From NCBI GenBank assembly GCA_965232895.1, contig OZ247430.1:248001-312000 (forward strand): DNA of 64,000 nt, given 5' to 3'. Shown here piece after piece: positions 43,001 to 50,814 of this stretch. Below the pieces are notes generated by a model. That model was not told the origin of the DNA. It worked only from the letters and a program-made list of their open reading frames with translations, and ran no database searches. The position numbers were made by a program, and so were the translations under genes. Numbering within the stretch: the stretch's first letter is position 1; each line of letters opens with the position of its first letter. This stretch comes from Bin87 sp965232895. GTDB lineage: Bacteria > Chloroflexota > Dehalococcoidia > Lucifugimonadales > UBA3495.

Positions 43001-44757
43001 AAACGCGCGCTCCTCAGCTCAGCGTTTTGCAAGCCGCGGAGGCCCTCCACCCGATAGTTCACGAACATGCTGCGCATGTGTGACATATTGGGTTCGCTGG
43101 CGCGGAAGGTCAGTTCGAGTACCTCTCCCTCTAACACGCTCGACACAGCGGCCGACATGGTGACGACCGGATACCCGTCGTCGTCCAGTACGGGAACCGA
43201 CGCCGATCCCGGCGAGCCCGTCCGGTAGCCGGCGCCGTCGTTGACGGTGATCGTCACGCTGTCATCCGGCTCTCCCACGTCGTCGTCCACCGTGGGCACC
43301 GTGACTTCGGCCCTGGAGCCGGAGAGCGTCAGGGTCTTGTCGCCCGCGTCTGACGGGCGAACCATGGCGCCGTTCTGCGCTACGGTGTAGTGGACCGTCA
43401 CGCTGCCTTGGGGACTGGGATTTGCCGAGAAGACGTAGTTGGCATTTCCACCTTCCGTGATCCCCGCGCCGCCGGACACCGTGATCTCCGTAAGTTGCGC
43501 GTCGTTGCTCCAGATCCTGGCCTGCGCCGAGTTCGGCCGTCCCAGGGTATAGCCGTCGCCGGGGAGCAGCGCCACCAGCGCCGAGCCGTCGGATTCGGCG
43601 GCGGCGTCGTCAACCGTGGGGATGGCAATGGTTCCGCTGGAGCCAGTGAGCGTCAGGGTCTTGCTGCCCAGGTCGCCGGCGGCGACGAAATCGCCGGTCT
43701 GCATCACTTTATAATCAACCGCCAGGCTCCCGCTGGACGCGGGGTTGGCGGAGACGGTGAATCGGACCGGAGCGCCTTCCTCGAACTGCGACGCGGCGGC
43801 GGAGATCGTCAGCCGCGGCACCGGGGGAGGAACGTCGGTGTTTTTCACCGCGACGAACGCGGTGTTTGACCCGCCCAACCGGTATCCGTCGCCGGGGAGC
43901 AGCATCACCAGCGCCACGCCGTCAGGTCCGACGGCATTGTCCCGGGCCGTGGGGACGGTGATGCCGGCGCTGGAGCCGCTGAACCCACGGTTCTTCATGC
44001 ACTGCATCCGATAGTATTGATGCCAATGCTGGCTGCACGCATCAATGAAGGCGCCGAAGCTGGGTAACGGCGCGGTCTTGTCGCCCAGGTCGGCGGAGGC
44101 GACGTAATTGCCGATCTGGATGACCTGGTAGTTGACCGTCGTGTCCCACTCGGCGTCCGGATTTGCCGAAATGGTGAACTGGGCCGGCGAGCCTTCGTTG
44201 ACTTGCCCGGCCTTGGCCGAGATGGTCACGTAAGGAGGAATGTCGTTCTCCACTAGCGTGACCGTCGCCGAGCTGGACGCGCTCAAGGTGTAGCCGGAGC
44301 CGGCCGTGAGGGCAACCGTTACGCTGCCGTCACCCGAGAAGAACTTGCCGTCGTCCACCGTGGGCACGGTGATAGTGACGCTGGATTCGCTGAGCGCCAC
44401 GGTCTTGCTGCCCAGGTGCGCGTCTTTCCAGTTGTACTTCTGTGGGTGCTCGAAGTCGCCCTCTAACGACACGGTGTAGTGGACCGTCAGGCTGCCGCTG
44501 GGCGCCGGATCGGCCGAGATTGTGAATTGGGCCCAGCCGCCTTCGACAACGCTGTCGGACGCGGCGGCGATGCTCAGGCTGGGCGCTGTGATCTGCTGCG
44601 CCTCCAGCGGCGCCCCGCCAGGTGGGTTCGAGCGCGCCTCCGCCGCGTTTGCGGTCAGGGTCAGCGCGGCAGCCACGGCCATCACCAGGAGCGTAATGCC
44701 TGCTCCTGCAATCGCTATGCCGTGGCGGCGCATTCTTCGTAACCTGCGACTGATCAT
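40051..44757 (-). CDS. Very long secreted Calx-beta repeat protein (13 repeats)
   Basis: The start at 44757 (MISRRLRRMRRHG, 1568 residues) has a GGAGGAAAG site. A signal peptide (about residues 1-42, ending LTANAAEA) sends it out. The rest is 13 Calx-beta-type repeats of 100-125 residues. Each has an EGxxxxFTI(S/A)xNPAP segment, a SGDFG-type turn, a TLTV or VTIPT strand and a closing acidic DDD or NDxD that would bind Ca2+. No cell-wall anchor, membrane helix, kinase or enzyme domain follows. Repeats 9 to 12 are much more alike than the others, also at DNA level. It is likely a calcium-stiffened surface or matrix protein. Confidence 0.88.
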   Translation of the reverse strand: MISRRLRRMRRHGIAIAGAGITLLVMAVAAALTLTANAAEARSNPPGGAPLEAQQITAPSLSIAAASDSVVEGGWAQFTISADPAPSGSLTVHYTVSLEGDFEHPQKYNWKDAHLGSKTVALSESSVTITVPTVDDGKFFSGDGSVTVALTAGSGYTLSASSSATVTLVENDIPPYVTISAKAGQVNEGSPAQFTISANPDAEWDTTVNYQVIQIGNYVASADLGDKTAPLPSFGAFIDACSQHWHQYYRMQCMKNRGFSGSSAGITVPTARDNAVGPDGVALVMLLPGDGYRLGGSNTAFVAVKNTDVPPPVPRLTISAAASQFEEGAPVRFTVSANPASSGSLAVDYKVMQTGDFVAAGDLGSKTLTLTGSSGTIAIPTVDDAAAESDGSALVALLPGDGYTLGRPNSAQARIWSNDAQLTEITVSGGAGITEGGNANYVFSANPSPQGSVTVHYTVAQNGAMVRPSDAGDKTLTLSGSRAEVTVPTVDDDVGEPDDSVTITVNDGAGYRTGSPGSASVPVLDDDGYPVVTMSAAVSSVLEGEVLELTFRASEPNMSHMRSMFVNYRVEGLRGLQNAELRSARFPWVQNYRYVTEVTDPVYVPIDGLIEPYGSLTITMLPGSEYQVGTTEPITVTVQNTDKEAETLTMSGPDTATEGDSLEYTFTASKAPVGGGVNIRYKVNVSSWGPRRVDAAELGIKNVWLNADEDEVSVTIPTTADDSIYDGDGTVYVTVLGAGGYVVKNPQISTTVTDDDPHPDVTVKSIPEAVVVDITEHHFQINHPEVTEGNELRFVIEADTAPAGSLPIRYKVIQEHGDVVAASELGDKTLTLTGTSATIVIPTLDDDVKERSSHITVKLIDGRGYKANGHDPLTGHAKFYVRDNDAPPPVPKVGVTGPSSVTEGSPITYTFTANPAPSGSLTVKYRVSHDEAVNSGYLDLSQLGIKTVTLTGGTATVSIPTNGDQVDELDGSVTVRIVDDSRDYDDDPANWKAITTVLDDDIATPEVTIAQLGTITEGDPAKFRIFADPKPTADLTVNVTVSQNGDFVAATGPQTVTIAKNSVSADLSVDTINDQVQEANGLVTVTVNAGDGYTVSTDHPLESVTVVDNDNPTDPIVSVTAGSDVVEGGDASFTIASNPAPTADLAVSVTVSQSGDFGATTGSQTVTIPTTGSVTLTVGTDNDTEGEADGSVTVTVNAGGDYSVSPNRGSASVNVADDDPIGERLTGLSPGEIKVSDTTPKVGVTAGGGVTEGGDASFTIIASPAPSANLDVNVIVSQSGDFGVTTGRRTVTIPPAGSVTLTVGTTNDDVDEADGSITVMVDAGDGYTMFWPQIEATVSVADDDVLEVSIIAAADVTEGGDATFTLTSSPPPAVAYDVVVTVSQSGDYGVATGKQTVTIPTTGRVLLEVSTTNDEVDEADGSVTATVNTGSGYTVSATRGAATVSVADDDDPAPKVEVNVTVEDASGTEGDVVEFRILLSNALTEEFEVNWYAGPASALLENRAHSSDYQTMSGTMVFEPGETALTGVVWLKDDDEEEPDEYFVVEAYLPGEWRTPASVGTMTIVDDD

Positions 44758-45670
44758 TCGTCTTTCCTCCATATGATTTTGGTTCGAACACGGTATCGAC
44801 CGCGCCTTAACAGTTATGGTCAAGGCGGCGCGGTCTTTACCGTGCTTACCGGATTCGCCTCTGCGCATTGCGCGAGGCAGTTCGTCCATAAGTCAGCGCC
44901 ACTTATCTGGACCGACCCTGTAATTGGACATCCGTGCACGATATATAAAACAAATATAACTGTCAAATCACTCGATTTCTCAGTCGTATAAATATTATGC
45001 GACGCATTCCTACGTTTCATTGCGAAAACCGTAAATATTCGTGTATGTCACACTCTGGACGCTTTTCTCGCGTTTACGAAAAACGGCTACGTTATGGTAA
45101 ATACGCAATTTTCATACCGAAAAACGCTTTTTCCGACGAAAAACGTCGGATATCAGGATTGCAGTCGGTCATTGCGCGACCCGCAGCTGTCGCGCGCGCA
45201 CCCAACCCTGGGACGTCAAGGGCAATTTGCGTGGGCAAACATGATTAGATTGATTGCTGTTATATTAGTTGCAATTAAATTGATTTCTCGAAACCTCCAT
45301 ACCCGGACGGCGTCGCAAATCGACGTAAAAGACAAGCTGGGCACGCGTGAAAACGCACGTCCTCACGCCGCCCGGCTTGCGCCGGCGGGAGCAAATTTGC
45401 ATCGACGTGCCGGATGGACCGGATCAGATTGATCGCCGGAAACGCCCCGCACTCCGGACGGCGCCACCGGCGGAGCCGAGATCCAGCGTTGTCGGCATCC
45501 GGTTCGCCCGGTTCACCCGGTTCATCGGTGTAGGTGTATAAGACAAAGCGGGCACGCGCGAGGGCGCAGGGCTTATCCAAAGTCCCGGATAGCGGCCTTT
45601 CACCTCGAACTGTCATTCCCGCTTGCGCGGAAATGACGAATCAACTTTGGAAAGGCCCTGGTGAGGGCGC
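44758..45670. other. Gene-free, partly AT-rich region with dispersed repeats
   Basis: No gene is supported in this stretch. From 44920 to 45270 the base composition is clearly more AT-rich than the rest, with several CGAAAA-containing words (around 45022, 45077, 45117 and 45139) and a final ACGAAAAACGTCGG. From 45310 to 45560 there are two direct copies of an AAAGACAA(G/A)(C)GGGCACGCG(T/C)G arm related to the palindromic family. The promoter of the Calx-beta gene must lie in the first 150 bp. Confidence 0.55.
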
Positions 45671-45848
45671 CAGGGCAATCGCACCATGGGCTTCGCGCCC
45701 GTCACTCCGGTGGAAGCCGGAGTCCATTGGCCATGAAATGAACGAATTTGAAGCGCACTTAACGAATCAGATCATTGGATTCTGGACCCCTATCGAGTAC
45801 GGGGTGACGTTCTTGAGCCGGAATGACGGCGATGGTGGGATTGCCCTG
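45671..45848 (-). mobile_element. MITE-like element, copy 3, diverged
   Basis: A 178-bp relative of copies 1 and 2 with ends CAGGGCAATCGCACCAT and TGGTGGGATTGCCCTG. It has the same order of inner parts (CCGGAGTCCATTGGCCAT, AACGAAT, GGATTC) but with many changes and an extra hairpin (ACCCCTATCGAGTACGGGGT). The flanks do not carry a clean target duplication, and no tRNA promoter is beside it. Between its end and the next gene start (46220) I see no gene. Confidence 0.75.
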
Positions 45849-46219
45849 GTGGGAGGCGGGGCGCCAGCGACGCCCCGAAACACCATCTGCGGGTATCCTG
45901 TTGTATGCTTGCCGGCGACGTGCGCCCGTATGCGGTGCGCCGCCATGACCAATCGGACTACCGGAGATGAGACCCTGCCACGCCGGGCCATTTTCCCACC
46001 CAGGACGGGACGCGAAGAGGATCGACATCCATCAACCAAACCCGATGGATTGAGCGCCGTGTTATGTCACGTCTATCAAACCAGTCCATGTTGTTCGCGA
46101 ACCCCCTGGCGGCGCCGTGCGCCGCCAGGAGCCGAGCAGGTCTTACCAGACATGGTGATCAAAATTTTCGATCGGACGATGCGGGTTCTGGCAATCCGTG
46201 CTTCAGACAGGTAAACGAA

Positions 46220-47245
46220 TTGGAAACTGGCAAACTGCCTCCGGATCTACTGCAGGAATTACTGTCCGATCTGGACATCGTTGACCCGCGAGTTTTGGTC
46301 GGCCCCGGCGTGGGGGAAGATTGCGCGGTGATCGACATGGGCGATCGTCTGCTGATCGCGAAATCGGACCCAATAACGTTCGCGGCGGACAAGGTCGGTT
46401 GGTATGCAGTCCAGGTCAACGCCAACGACGTTGCCTGCACCGGTGGAGCGCCGCGTTGGTTCCTCCCTACGGTGCTGCTGCCGGCCAGCGCAACGACCCA
46501 CGACGTGCGGGCCATTTTCGCGGACATCTCGGACGCATGCCGGGACATTGGAGTTGCAATAATCGGGGGCCATACCGAGGTAACCGACGGGCTCCTGCGG
46601 CCAATCGTAGCGGGCACCATGCTGGGCGAGCTCGATGATCGATCCCGATTGGTTTCCACGGGTGGAGCCCAGGACGGCGACAGCGTCATTGTGACCACCG
46701 GCGTGGCCATCGAGGGGTCTGCGATCCTGGCCAGGGAACACGCCTCTGAGCTGCGGGCGCGCGGCCTGGACACGCAGACGCTGGACATTGCCGCGCGCTA
46801 CCTGGAGGACCCAGGCATCAGCGTCTTGTCGGCAGCGCGCGCCCTGTTTCAGACTGGCGCCGTGCACAGCATGCACGACGTTACTGAAGGTGGCCTGATC
46901 ACCGCCCTGCGCGAGACCGCCGCGGCGTCGCAGCTCGGCCTGGTTGCGGAAGCGGAAAGCGTGCCGGTGCTACCCGAATGCGCAGCCATCTGCGAGGCGT
47001 TGGAACTCGACCCACTCGGCCTGCTGGGCTCTGGCGCGCTGATCGCCACCATGGCAGCGGGAGACGTTCCGCGCGCGCTCCGAGCGCTGGACCGGATCGG
47101 AGTCAGCGGCTGGGAAATCGGCCAAATGATGGACCAGTCGGATGGCCTGTGGCTGATTGACCGGAGCGGCGAACGCGCGTTGCCCGAATTCCGACGGGAC
47201 GAGCTGGCGCGCTACCTGGAAGAACGCGGTCATTCTCCCAAGTAG
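46220..47245 (+). CDS. AIR-synthase-related protein (HypE/ThiL/PurM superfamily)
   Basis: I choose TTG at 46220 (341 residues) because AGGT lies 7 bases before it and homology begins at once; the ATG frame from 46064 has a non-homologous leader. The protein has the AIR-synthase layout: GVGEDCAVIDMGDRLLIAKSDPITFA, NANDVACTGGAPRWFLPTVLL, IIGGHTEVTD, and a C-terminal half with MHDVTEGGLITALRE and LGSGALIA. It resembles HypE but lacks the C-terminal PRIC cysteine tail, and it lacks the Cys/Sec motif of SelD. No hydrogenase genes are nearby, so the substrate is unknown. It overlaps the convergent dehydratase gene by 16 bp. Confidence 0.83.
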   Translation: METGKLPPDLLQELLSDLDIVDPRVLVGPGVGEDCAVIDMGDRLLIAKSDPITFAADKVGWYAVQVNANDVACTGGAPRWFLPTVLLPASATTHDVRAIFADISDACRDIGVAIIGGHTEVTDGLLRPIVAGTMLGELDDRSRLVSTGGAQDGDSVIVTTGVAIEGSAILAREHASELRARGLDTQTLDIAARYLEDPGISVLSAARALFQTGAVHSMHDVTEGGLITALRETAAASQLGLVAEAESVPVLPECAAICEALELDPLGLLGSGALIATMAAGDVPRALRALDRIGVSGWEIGQMMDQSDGLWLIDRSGERALPEFRRDELARYLEERGHSPK

Positions 47246-48198
47246 AGGTCGATGCAATCGCGGAGTTGCGCCAGCGTGATGTTGCCGCCGCTCACCGTTA
47301 TGGATATCTTCCGCCCGCGAACCAGGTCCCCCCGGCGTGCCGCGCCGGCCAGCGCCGTTGCCCCGGCGCCCTCGGCAAGGGTATGCGCCTTTTCAATCAG
47401 CATCGCCACGGCGCGGCGGATTTCGTCCTCGCTCACCAGCACGAAATCGTGCAAGCGGTGCCGCATGATTTGCTGCGGCAGTTCGTAACCTTCGGCCGTC
47501 GCGGTTCCCTCCACCCAGGTGCGCATGGGAGCCTGCACCAGTTGGCCCTGTTCCCAGGACAGGTAGGCGGCCGGGGCGGCTTCGGACTGGACGGCGACCA
47601 CTCGTATCTCCGGGTTCAGCGCCTGCGCAACGATGCAGGCCCCGGAAACCCCGCTGCCTCCGCCAATAGGCAGGAACATCACGTCGATGTCGGGCAGGTC
47701 TTCGATGATTTCCAGGCTGGCGGTGGCCACACCGGCGATTATTTCGGGCTCATTGACCGGATGTACATATCGGTAGCCCTCTTCTGCCGCCAGTCGCTCG
47801 CAGTAACGGCGAGCCTCATCAAAGGTCTCGCCGTGGAATATCAGCTCTGCGCCCAAAGCTTCCATCGACGCGACCTTGTTCGGGTTGGCGCCCACGGGCA
47901 GACCAATCAGGGCCCTGGCTCCGAAGTCCCGGCATGCGCTTGCAATCGACTGACCATGATTGCCGCTGCTGGCGGTGATCACCCCGCGCTGCCGGTCTGC
48001 GGCATCCATGTTGGCGAGAAGATTGATTCCTCCTCTAGCCTTAAATGCGCCCAAGGGCAGGTGCTCCTCGTGTTTCAGGTACACCTCCGCATCCAAAGCC
48101 TGGCTCAGTCCAGCCGAGTAGGTAAGCGGTGTGCGCGGGAAGTGAGGGCTGATGGTGGCGCGGGCGCGATAAACGTCGCGCAAAGTTGGGATCTGCAC
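47230..48198 (-). CDS. Threonine/serine dehydratase-like PLP enzyme
   Basis: A 322-residue fold-type II PLP enzyme. Lys53 in LGAFKARGGINLL binds PLP, SSGNHGQSIA is the substrate loop, GGGSGVSGA holds the phosphate, and SGGNI closes the site. There is no C-terminal ACT-like regulatory domain, so it is of the catabolic TdcB or serine-racemase kind rather than biosynthetic IlvA. It would turn threonine or serine into 2-oxoacids. Its start lies about 150 bp from the edge of the motif array on the right. Confidence 0.88.
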   Translation of the reverse strand: MQIPTLRDVYRARATISPHFPRTPLTYSAGLSQALDAEVYLKHEEHLPLGAFKARGGINLLANMDAADRQRGVITASSGNHGQSIASACRDFGARALIGLPVGANPNKVASMEALGAELIFHGETFDEARRYCERLAAEEGYRYVHPVNEPEIIAGVATASLEIIEDLPDIDVMFLPIGGGSGVSGACIVAQALNPEIRVVAVQSEAAPAAYLSWEQGQLVQAPMRTWVEGTATAEGYELPQQIMRHRLHDFVLVSEDEIRRAVAMLIEKAHTLAEGAGATALAGAARRGDLVRGRKISITVSGGNITLAQLRDCIDLYLGE

Positions 48199-48348
48199 AG
48201 ATAGTCTCCATGACGGCCGCTAACGCGGTCTTTCGTCTTCGCCGGAAAGCCTAGGGATGACCTTCCAGGGTGTCAACCGTGATCTGGAGCCCGGGCCGGT
48301 GATCCTGCCAACCGCCCGCGCGCACGGCGAACTGGCGCGATTTTACCG

Positions 48349-48685
48349 GTGTAGTCCGGAGTGTAGTAACGCCACATTCCCTTTTTGCCTCCCGATCAGA
48401 CTGGCGCCTGCGCGCCAATTACACGCGACGGATGTACTCTCGGATGATTACACCGCACAAACGATTTAGGCGTGTACCCGCACTCATTGACTGTGTAACG
48501 CCTGCATAACGGTGTACTGTGCATCCGGTCGGTACACTCGCCCCAACCCATTACACCGGCGGTGGTTGGATTACACTCAATTGCGGGACCGGCCGCGCGC
48601 TCTGAGTGTACTGACAGCCGTTACACCGACGTGTCATTGGATACGGTCGGGGCTGGGTCGAAATCGATGTCCCTCAGCAGTACAC
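48349..48685. repeat. Phased array of KTACACYS motifs (origin-like or operator array)
   Basis: Thirteen exact TACAC/GTGTA cores in 337 bp, starting at 48349, 48361, 48420, 48449, 48472, 48493, 48512, 48533, 48552, 48572, 48606, 48622 and 48681. Written in one direction, nearly all fit N-TACAC-(C/T/G)-(G/C). From 48449 to 48572 seven successive sites are spaced 23, 21, 19, 21, 19 and 20 bp, about two helix turns, in both orientations. Two more sites at 48974 and 49050 flank the promoter and start of the HTH gene. The wider 48199-49069 gap has no gene. Elsewhere in the window the core is sparse. Confidence 0.75.
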
Positions 48686-48900
48686 CAGACCTGGAACGAT
48701 TGAAGCGCCCCGATCGAGGGCTATCAGTTACCAGGTAGAAGTCGACCGAAGTTCCGCCAACCGGGTCAGCCCGAGGCGACGAAGCTGCCTGGGCGCCAGG
48801 CGACTGGACCAGCCAAAGATCGCCGAAATTGCCCGAATTCGGTTTTCGTGTTCCTAGCGTCCAGGGTCCCCGCGTGTCACAATAGGCACGTAACCAGGCA

Positions 48901-48960
48901 CGTTCTAAAAGAATATAAAAATCTTTTAGGATTGTTCTTTGGTTGCGCTTGACAATCGTC
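48901..48960. other. AT-rich segment with inverted repeat (possible unwinding element)
   Basis: CTAAAAGA (48905-48912) and TCTTTTAG (48922-48929) form a perfect 8-bp inverted repeat around ATATAAAAA. The 48901-48960 stretch is far richer in A and T than its surroundings. It lies between the motif array and the HTH gene and contains the -35 of that gene. Confidence 0.5.
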
Positions 48961-48977
48961 AAATCGACCGGTAGTGT
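48949..48977 (+). promoter_or_regulatory. Promoter of the HTH gene, -10 overlapped by a KTACACYS motif
   Basis: A perfect TTGACA (48949-48954), a 17-bp spacer and TAGTGT (48972-48977). The GTGTA core at 48974-48978 covers most of the -10 hexamer, so binding there should block RNA polymerase. Confidence 0.6.
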
Positions 48978-49069
48978 AGCGTGGTATCGACTTCGGTAAC
49001 GGAAAAACGGCGTACCTGCGCTGCCGACTGGCGAATGTACAAAAACTGGTACACCGATGGAGGTGCATC

Positions 49070-49294
49070 ATGGCACACAAAACCAAATTGATGCTTCGCG
49101 TAGAAAAGGAATTCGACCAGCCGTTGGAGCGGTTGCTCCCGGAACTGGTCAACGATCAAGGACTGACGGCGACGGCCGACACCCTTGGCGTAAGCAAGGC
49201 GACGCTGGGCTACTGGATGCTCAAGATGGGCATCAACGTAAAGCGGGTAGCGTTGGCCCCGGGTGAAATCCTGGAAGTCAAGCGCACCAACTAA
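49070..49294 (+). CDS. Small helix-turn-helix DNA-binding protein
   Basis: A 74-residue protein with a strong GGAGGTG site before the start. The centre, LLPELVNDQGLTATADTLGVSKATLGYWMLKMGI (residues 22-55), is a helix-turn-helix of the phage-regulator/Xre-like kind, with the second helix SKATLGYWMLKMG as the recognition helix. Short basic and hydrophobic arms flank it, with no other domain. The gene lies immediately after the motif array and has motif copies over its -10 and just before its start, so it is the obvious candidate to bind them and to control itself. I do not recognise a closer family. Confidence 0.8.
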   Translation: MAHKTKLMLRVEKEFDQPLERLLPELVNDQGLTATADTLGVSKATLGYWMLKMGINVKRVALAPGEILEVKRTN

Positions 49295-49515
49295 CCGCAA
49301 CCACGTCGCGGCGTGCGCCCGAGGCCACCCGCGACGCAGGTGACACGTCGACGACCCAAAGGCGAGCGGGTCGGACGGCGCACCGGTTCTTCGTGCGAGC
49401 GAGGGGCAGCGGAACTCCCCGGCCGGTGGCAAATGGTCGGGGTGTTTTGCTGCCCGCTCAGGTCAGAGACCAGCGACAGTGACCCTGACCCGGTTGGGTT
49501 TGGCAAAATAGGACA

Positions 49516-49542
49516 CAAAAAAGGCGCCCCAAATGGGGCGCC
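49516..49542 (-). terminator. Intrinsic terminator of the acetamidase-like gene
   Basis: On the minus strand GGCGCCCC and GGGGCGCC form a stem around ATTT, followed by a T6 run, 29 bp past the stop at 49571. The 49295-49570 gap otherwise holds no gene. Confidence 0.88.
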
Positions 49543-49570
49543 GCAGTCATGCCGCACACGAGCGGGCGAT

Positions 49571-50683
49571 CTATCCGTTGAAAATACCCTCGGGAAGGAA
49601 GGCGGACACCGTGACGTTCGGCAGGTCCACGATGTTGCTGACGCGAAGATCAACGGCAACGCTGCAGATTATGTAGGCCTGCTCCGCCGTCCAGCCGCGC
49701 TCCTGCAACAGCGCGATCATGTTCAGGAGGGCATTGCGAGCAGCCAGGGTGAGGCTATCCTCGCCCTCCTGGGCGCCGTCTGCGCGTATGGGGTAACCGA
49801 TGGTGGCGGTGAAATTGCGGGGCGCGGCCCACTCCGGCGGGAGGAAGTATCCCGGGTGGGAGTAGCGCGGGAAGGTTATGTTATGCCGCGCTGCCTCGCC
49901 TTTATGGATGGCGAAACGGACGGCTGCGGTTGCGCCCATCTCGATGGCGGTTATGCAGACCTCGCCGTCGCCCTGGGCGAAATGACCATCACCCGCGGAG
50001 TACAGACCGCCGGGGACAGAGACCGGGATGAAGAGGCGGGACCCGGTGGTGAGCTGCTTGGCGTCAACGTTGCCGCAGTTCTCGCGGGGCGGGATAGTGC
50101 GCAGGCCCTCGTTGGCGATCTGGCCGCCCTGGGGCACGGCATCCTCCGGGTCGGGTGGAGCCGCGATGCCGCCGCGGTTGACCCAATCAGCCTCGCGAGC
50201 GGTCCAGGCCGCGACCTGTGCATGGGACGGAGCGAGGCCGGCGGTGCCCATGAAGGATCCGTCGGGAATGCGGACGCCGGGAATCTTTGCCGAGGTGGCC
50301 CAACCATCGGCGATGTCCCAGTGGACCAGGTACGGTTCGGTGAACAGGTCGCGGAGAAAGCCCGAGCCGGGACGACTGCGGGTCCAGCCGCGGGGCTGGG
50401 CGGTTATGTCAAGGTACTCGATTTCCAGGAGATCACCGGGCTCAGCGCCTTTCACGTAAACCGGGCCGGTGAGAGGATGGCCAACCTTGGCGTCGAGGCC
50501 GGCCATGTCTGCCTCCGTCATGTGAGGTTGAATCTGCGAGTCGGAGGCGTCGCGGGTCTCGAGGACGACTTCCTCGCCGGGGTCAACCTCGACGATGGGC
50601 GAGATGTCCGGGTGCCAGCGGTTGTGGCCGAACTGGGGTTCTTCCTTGAGGCGCTTGGCGCGGTCGATGGTTACGGATTGCAT
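49571..50683 (-). CDS. Acetamidase/formamidase family protein
   Basis: A 370-residue FmdA/AmdA-type amidase. It has PIVEVDPGEEVVLETRDASDSQI near the start, HPLTGPVYVKGAEPGDLLEIEYLDI, the metal/catalytic segment VPGGLYSAGDGHFAQGDGEVCITAIE, and a late NMIALLQERGWTAEQAYIICSVAVDLRVSNIVD. Members hydrolyse formamide, acetamide or similar short amides to ammonia and the acid. It stands between the HTH gene and a ThDP enzyme, each with its own spacing, so no operon is claimed. Confidence 0.9.
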   Translation of the reverse strand: MQSVTIDRAKRLKEEPQFGHNRWHPDISPIVEVDPGEEVVLETRDASDSQIQPHMTEADMAGLDAKVGHPLTGPVYVKGAEPGDLLEIEYLDITAQPRGWTRSRPGSGFLRDLFTEPYLVHWDIADGWATSAKIPGVRIPDGSFMGTAGLAPSHAQVAAWTAREADWVNRGGIAAPPDPEDAVPQGGQIANEGLRTIPPRENCGNVDAKQLTTGSRLFIPVSVPGGLYSAGDGHFAQGDGEVCITAIEMGATAAVRFAIHKGEAARHNITFPRYSHPGYFLPPEWAAPRNFTATIGYPIRADGAQEGEDSLTLAARNALLNMIALLQERGWTAEQAYIICSVAVDLRVSNIVDLPNVTVSAFLPEGIFNG

Positions 50684-50814
50684 GGTGGTCCCTCCTGGCG
50701 TGATTGGGGTCAGAATAGCAGGCGGGGCGGGTTTGGCACCCGCCCCGGAAACAGTTTCTGAGAAGGCAAGGGGCGAAGCATGTCCGCCCCCACCGGACTA
50801 CAGGGCACGTCCCA

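Noticed and set aside
44997..45616. Small open frames in the AT-rich and repeat region
   Set aside because: No ribosome sites, coding bias or homology; they follow repeat arms, which give similar frames at each copy.
46220..47245. Selenophosphate synthase (SelD)
   Set aside because: The fold fits the superfamily, but the Cys/Sec-containing N-terminal loop of SelD is missing, so it cannot be tied to the selenate-like transporter.
48349..48685. CRISPR-like reading of the short repeats
   Set aside because: The repeats are only 5-8 bases, occur in both orientations, and have no uniform spacers; no cas genes are near.
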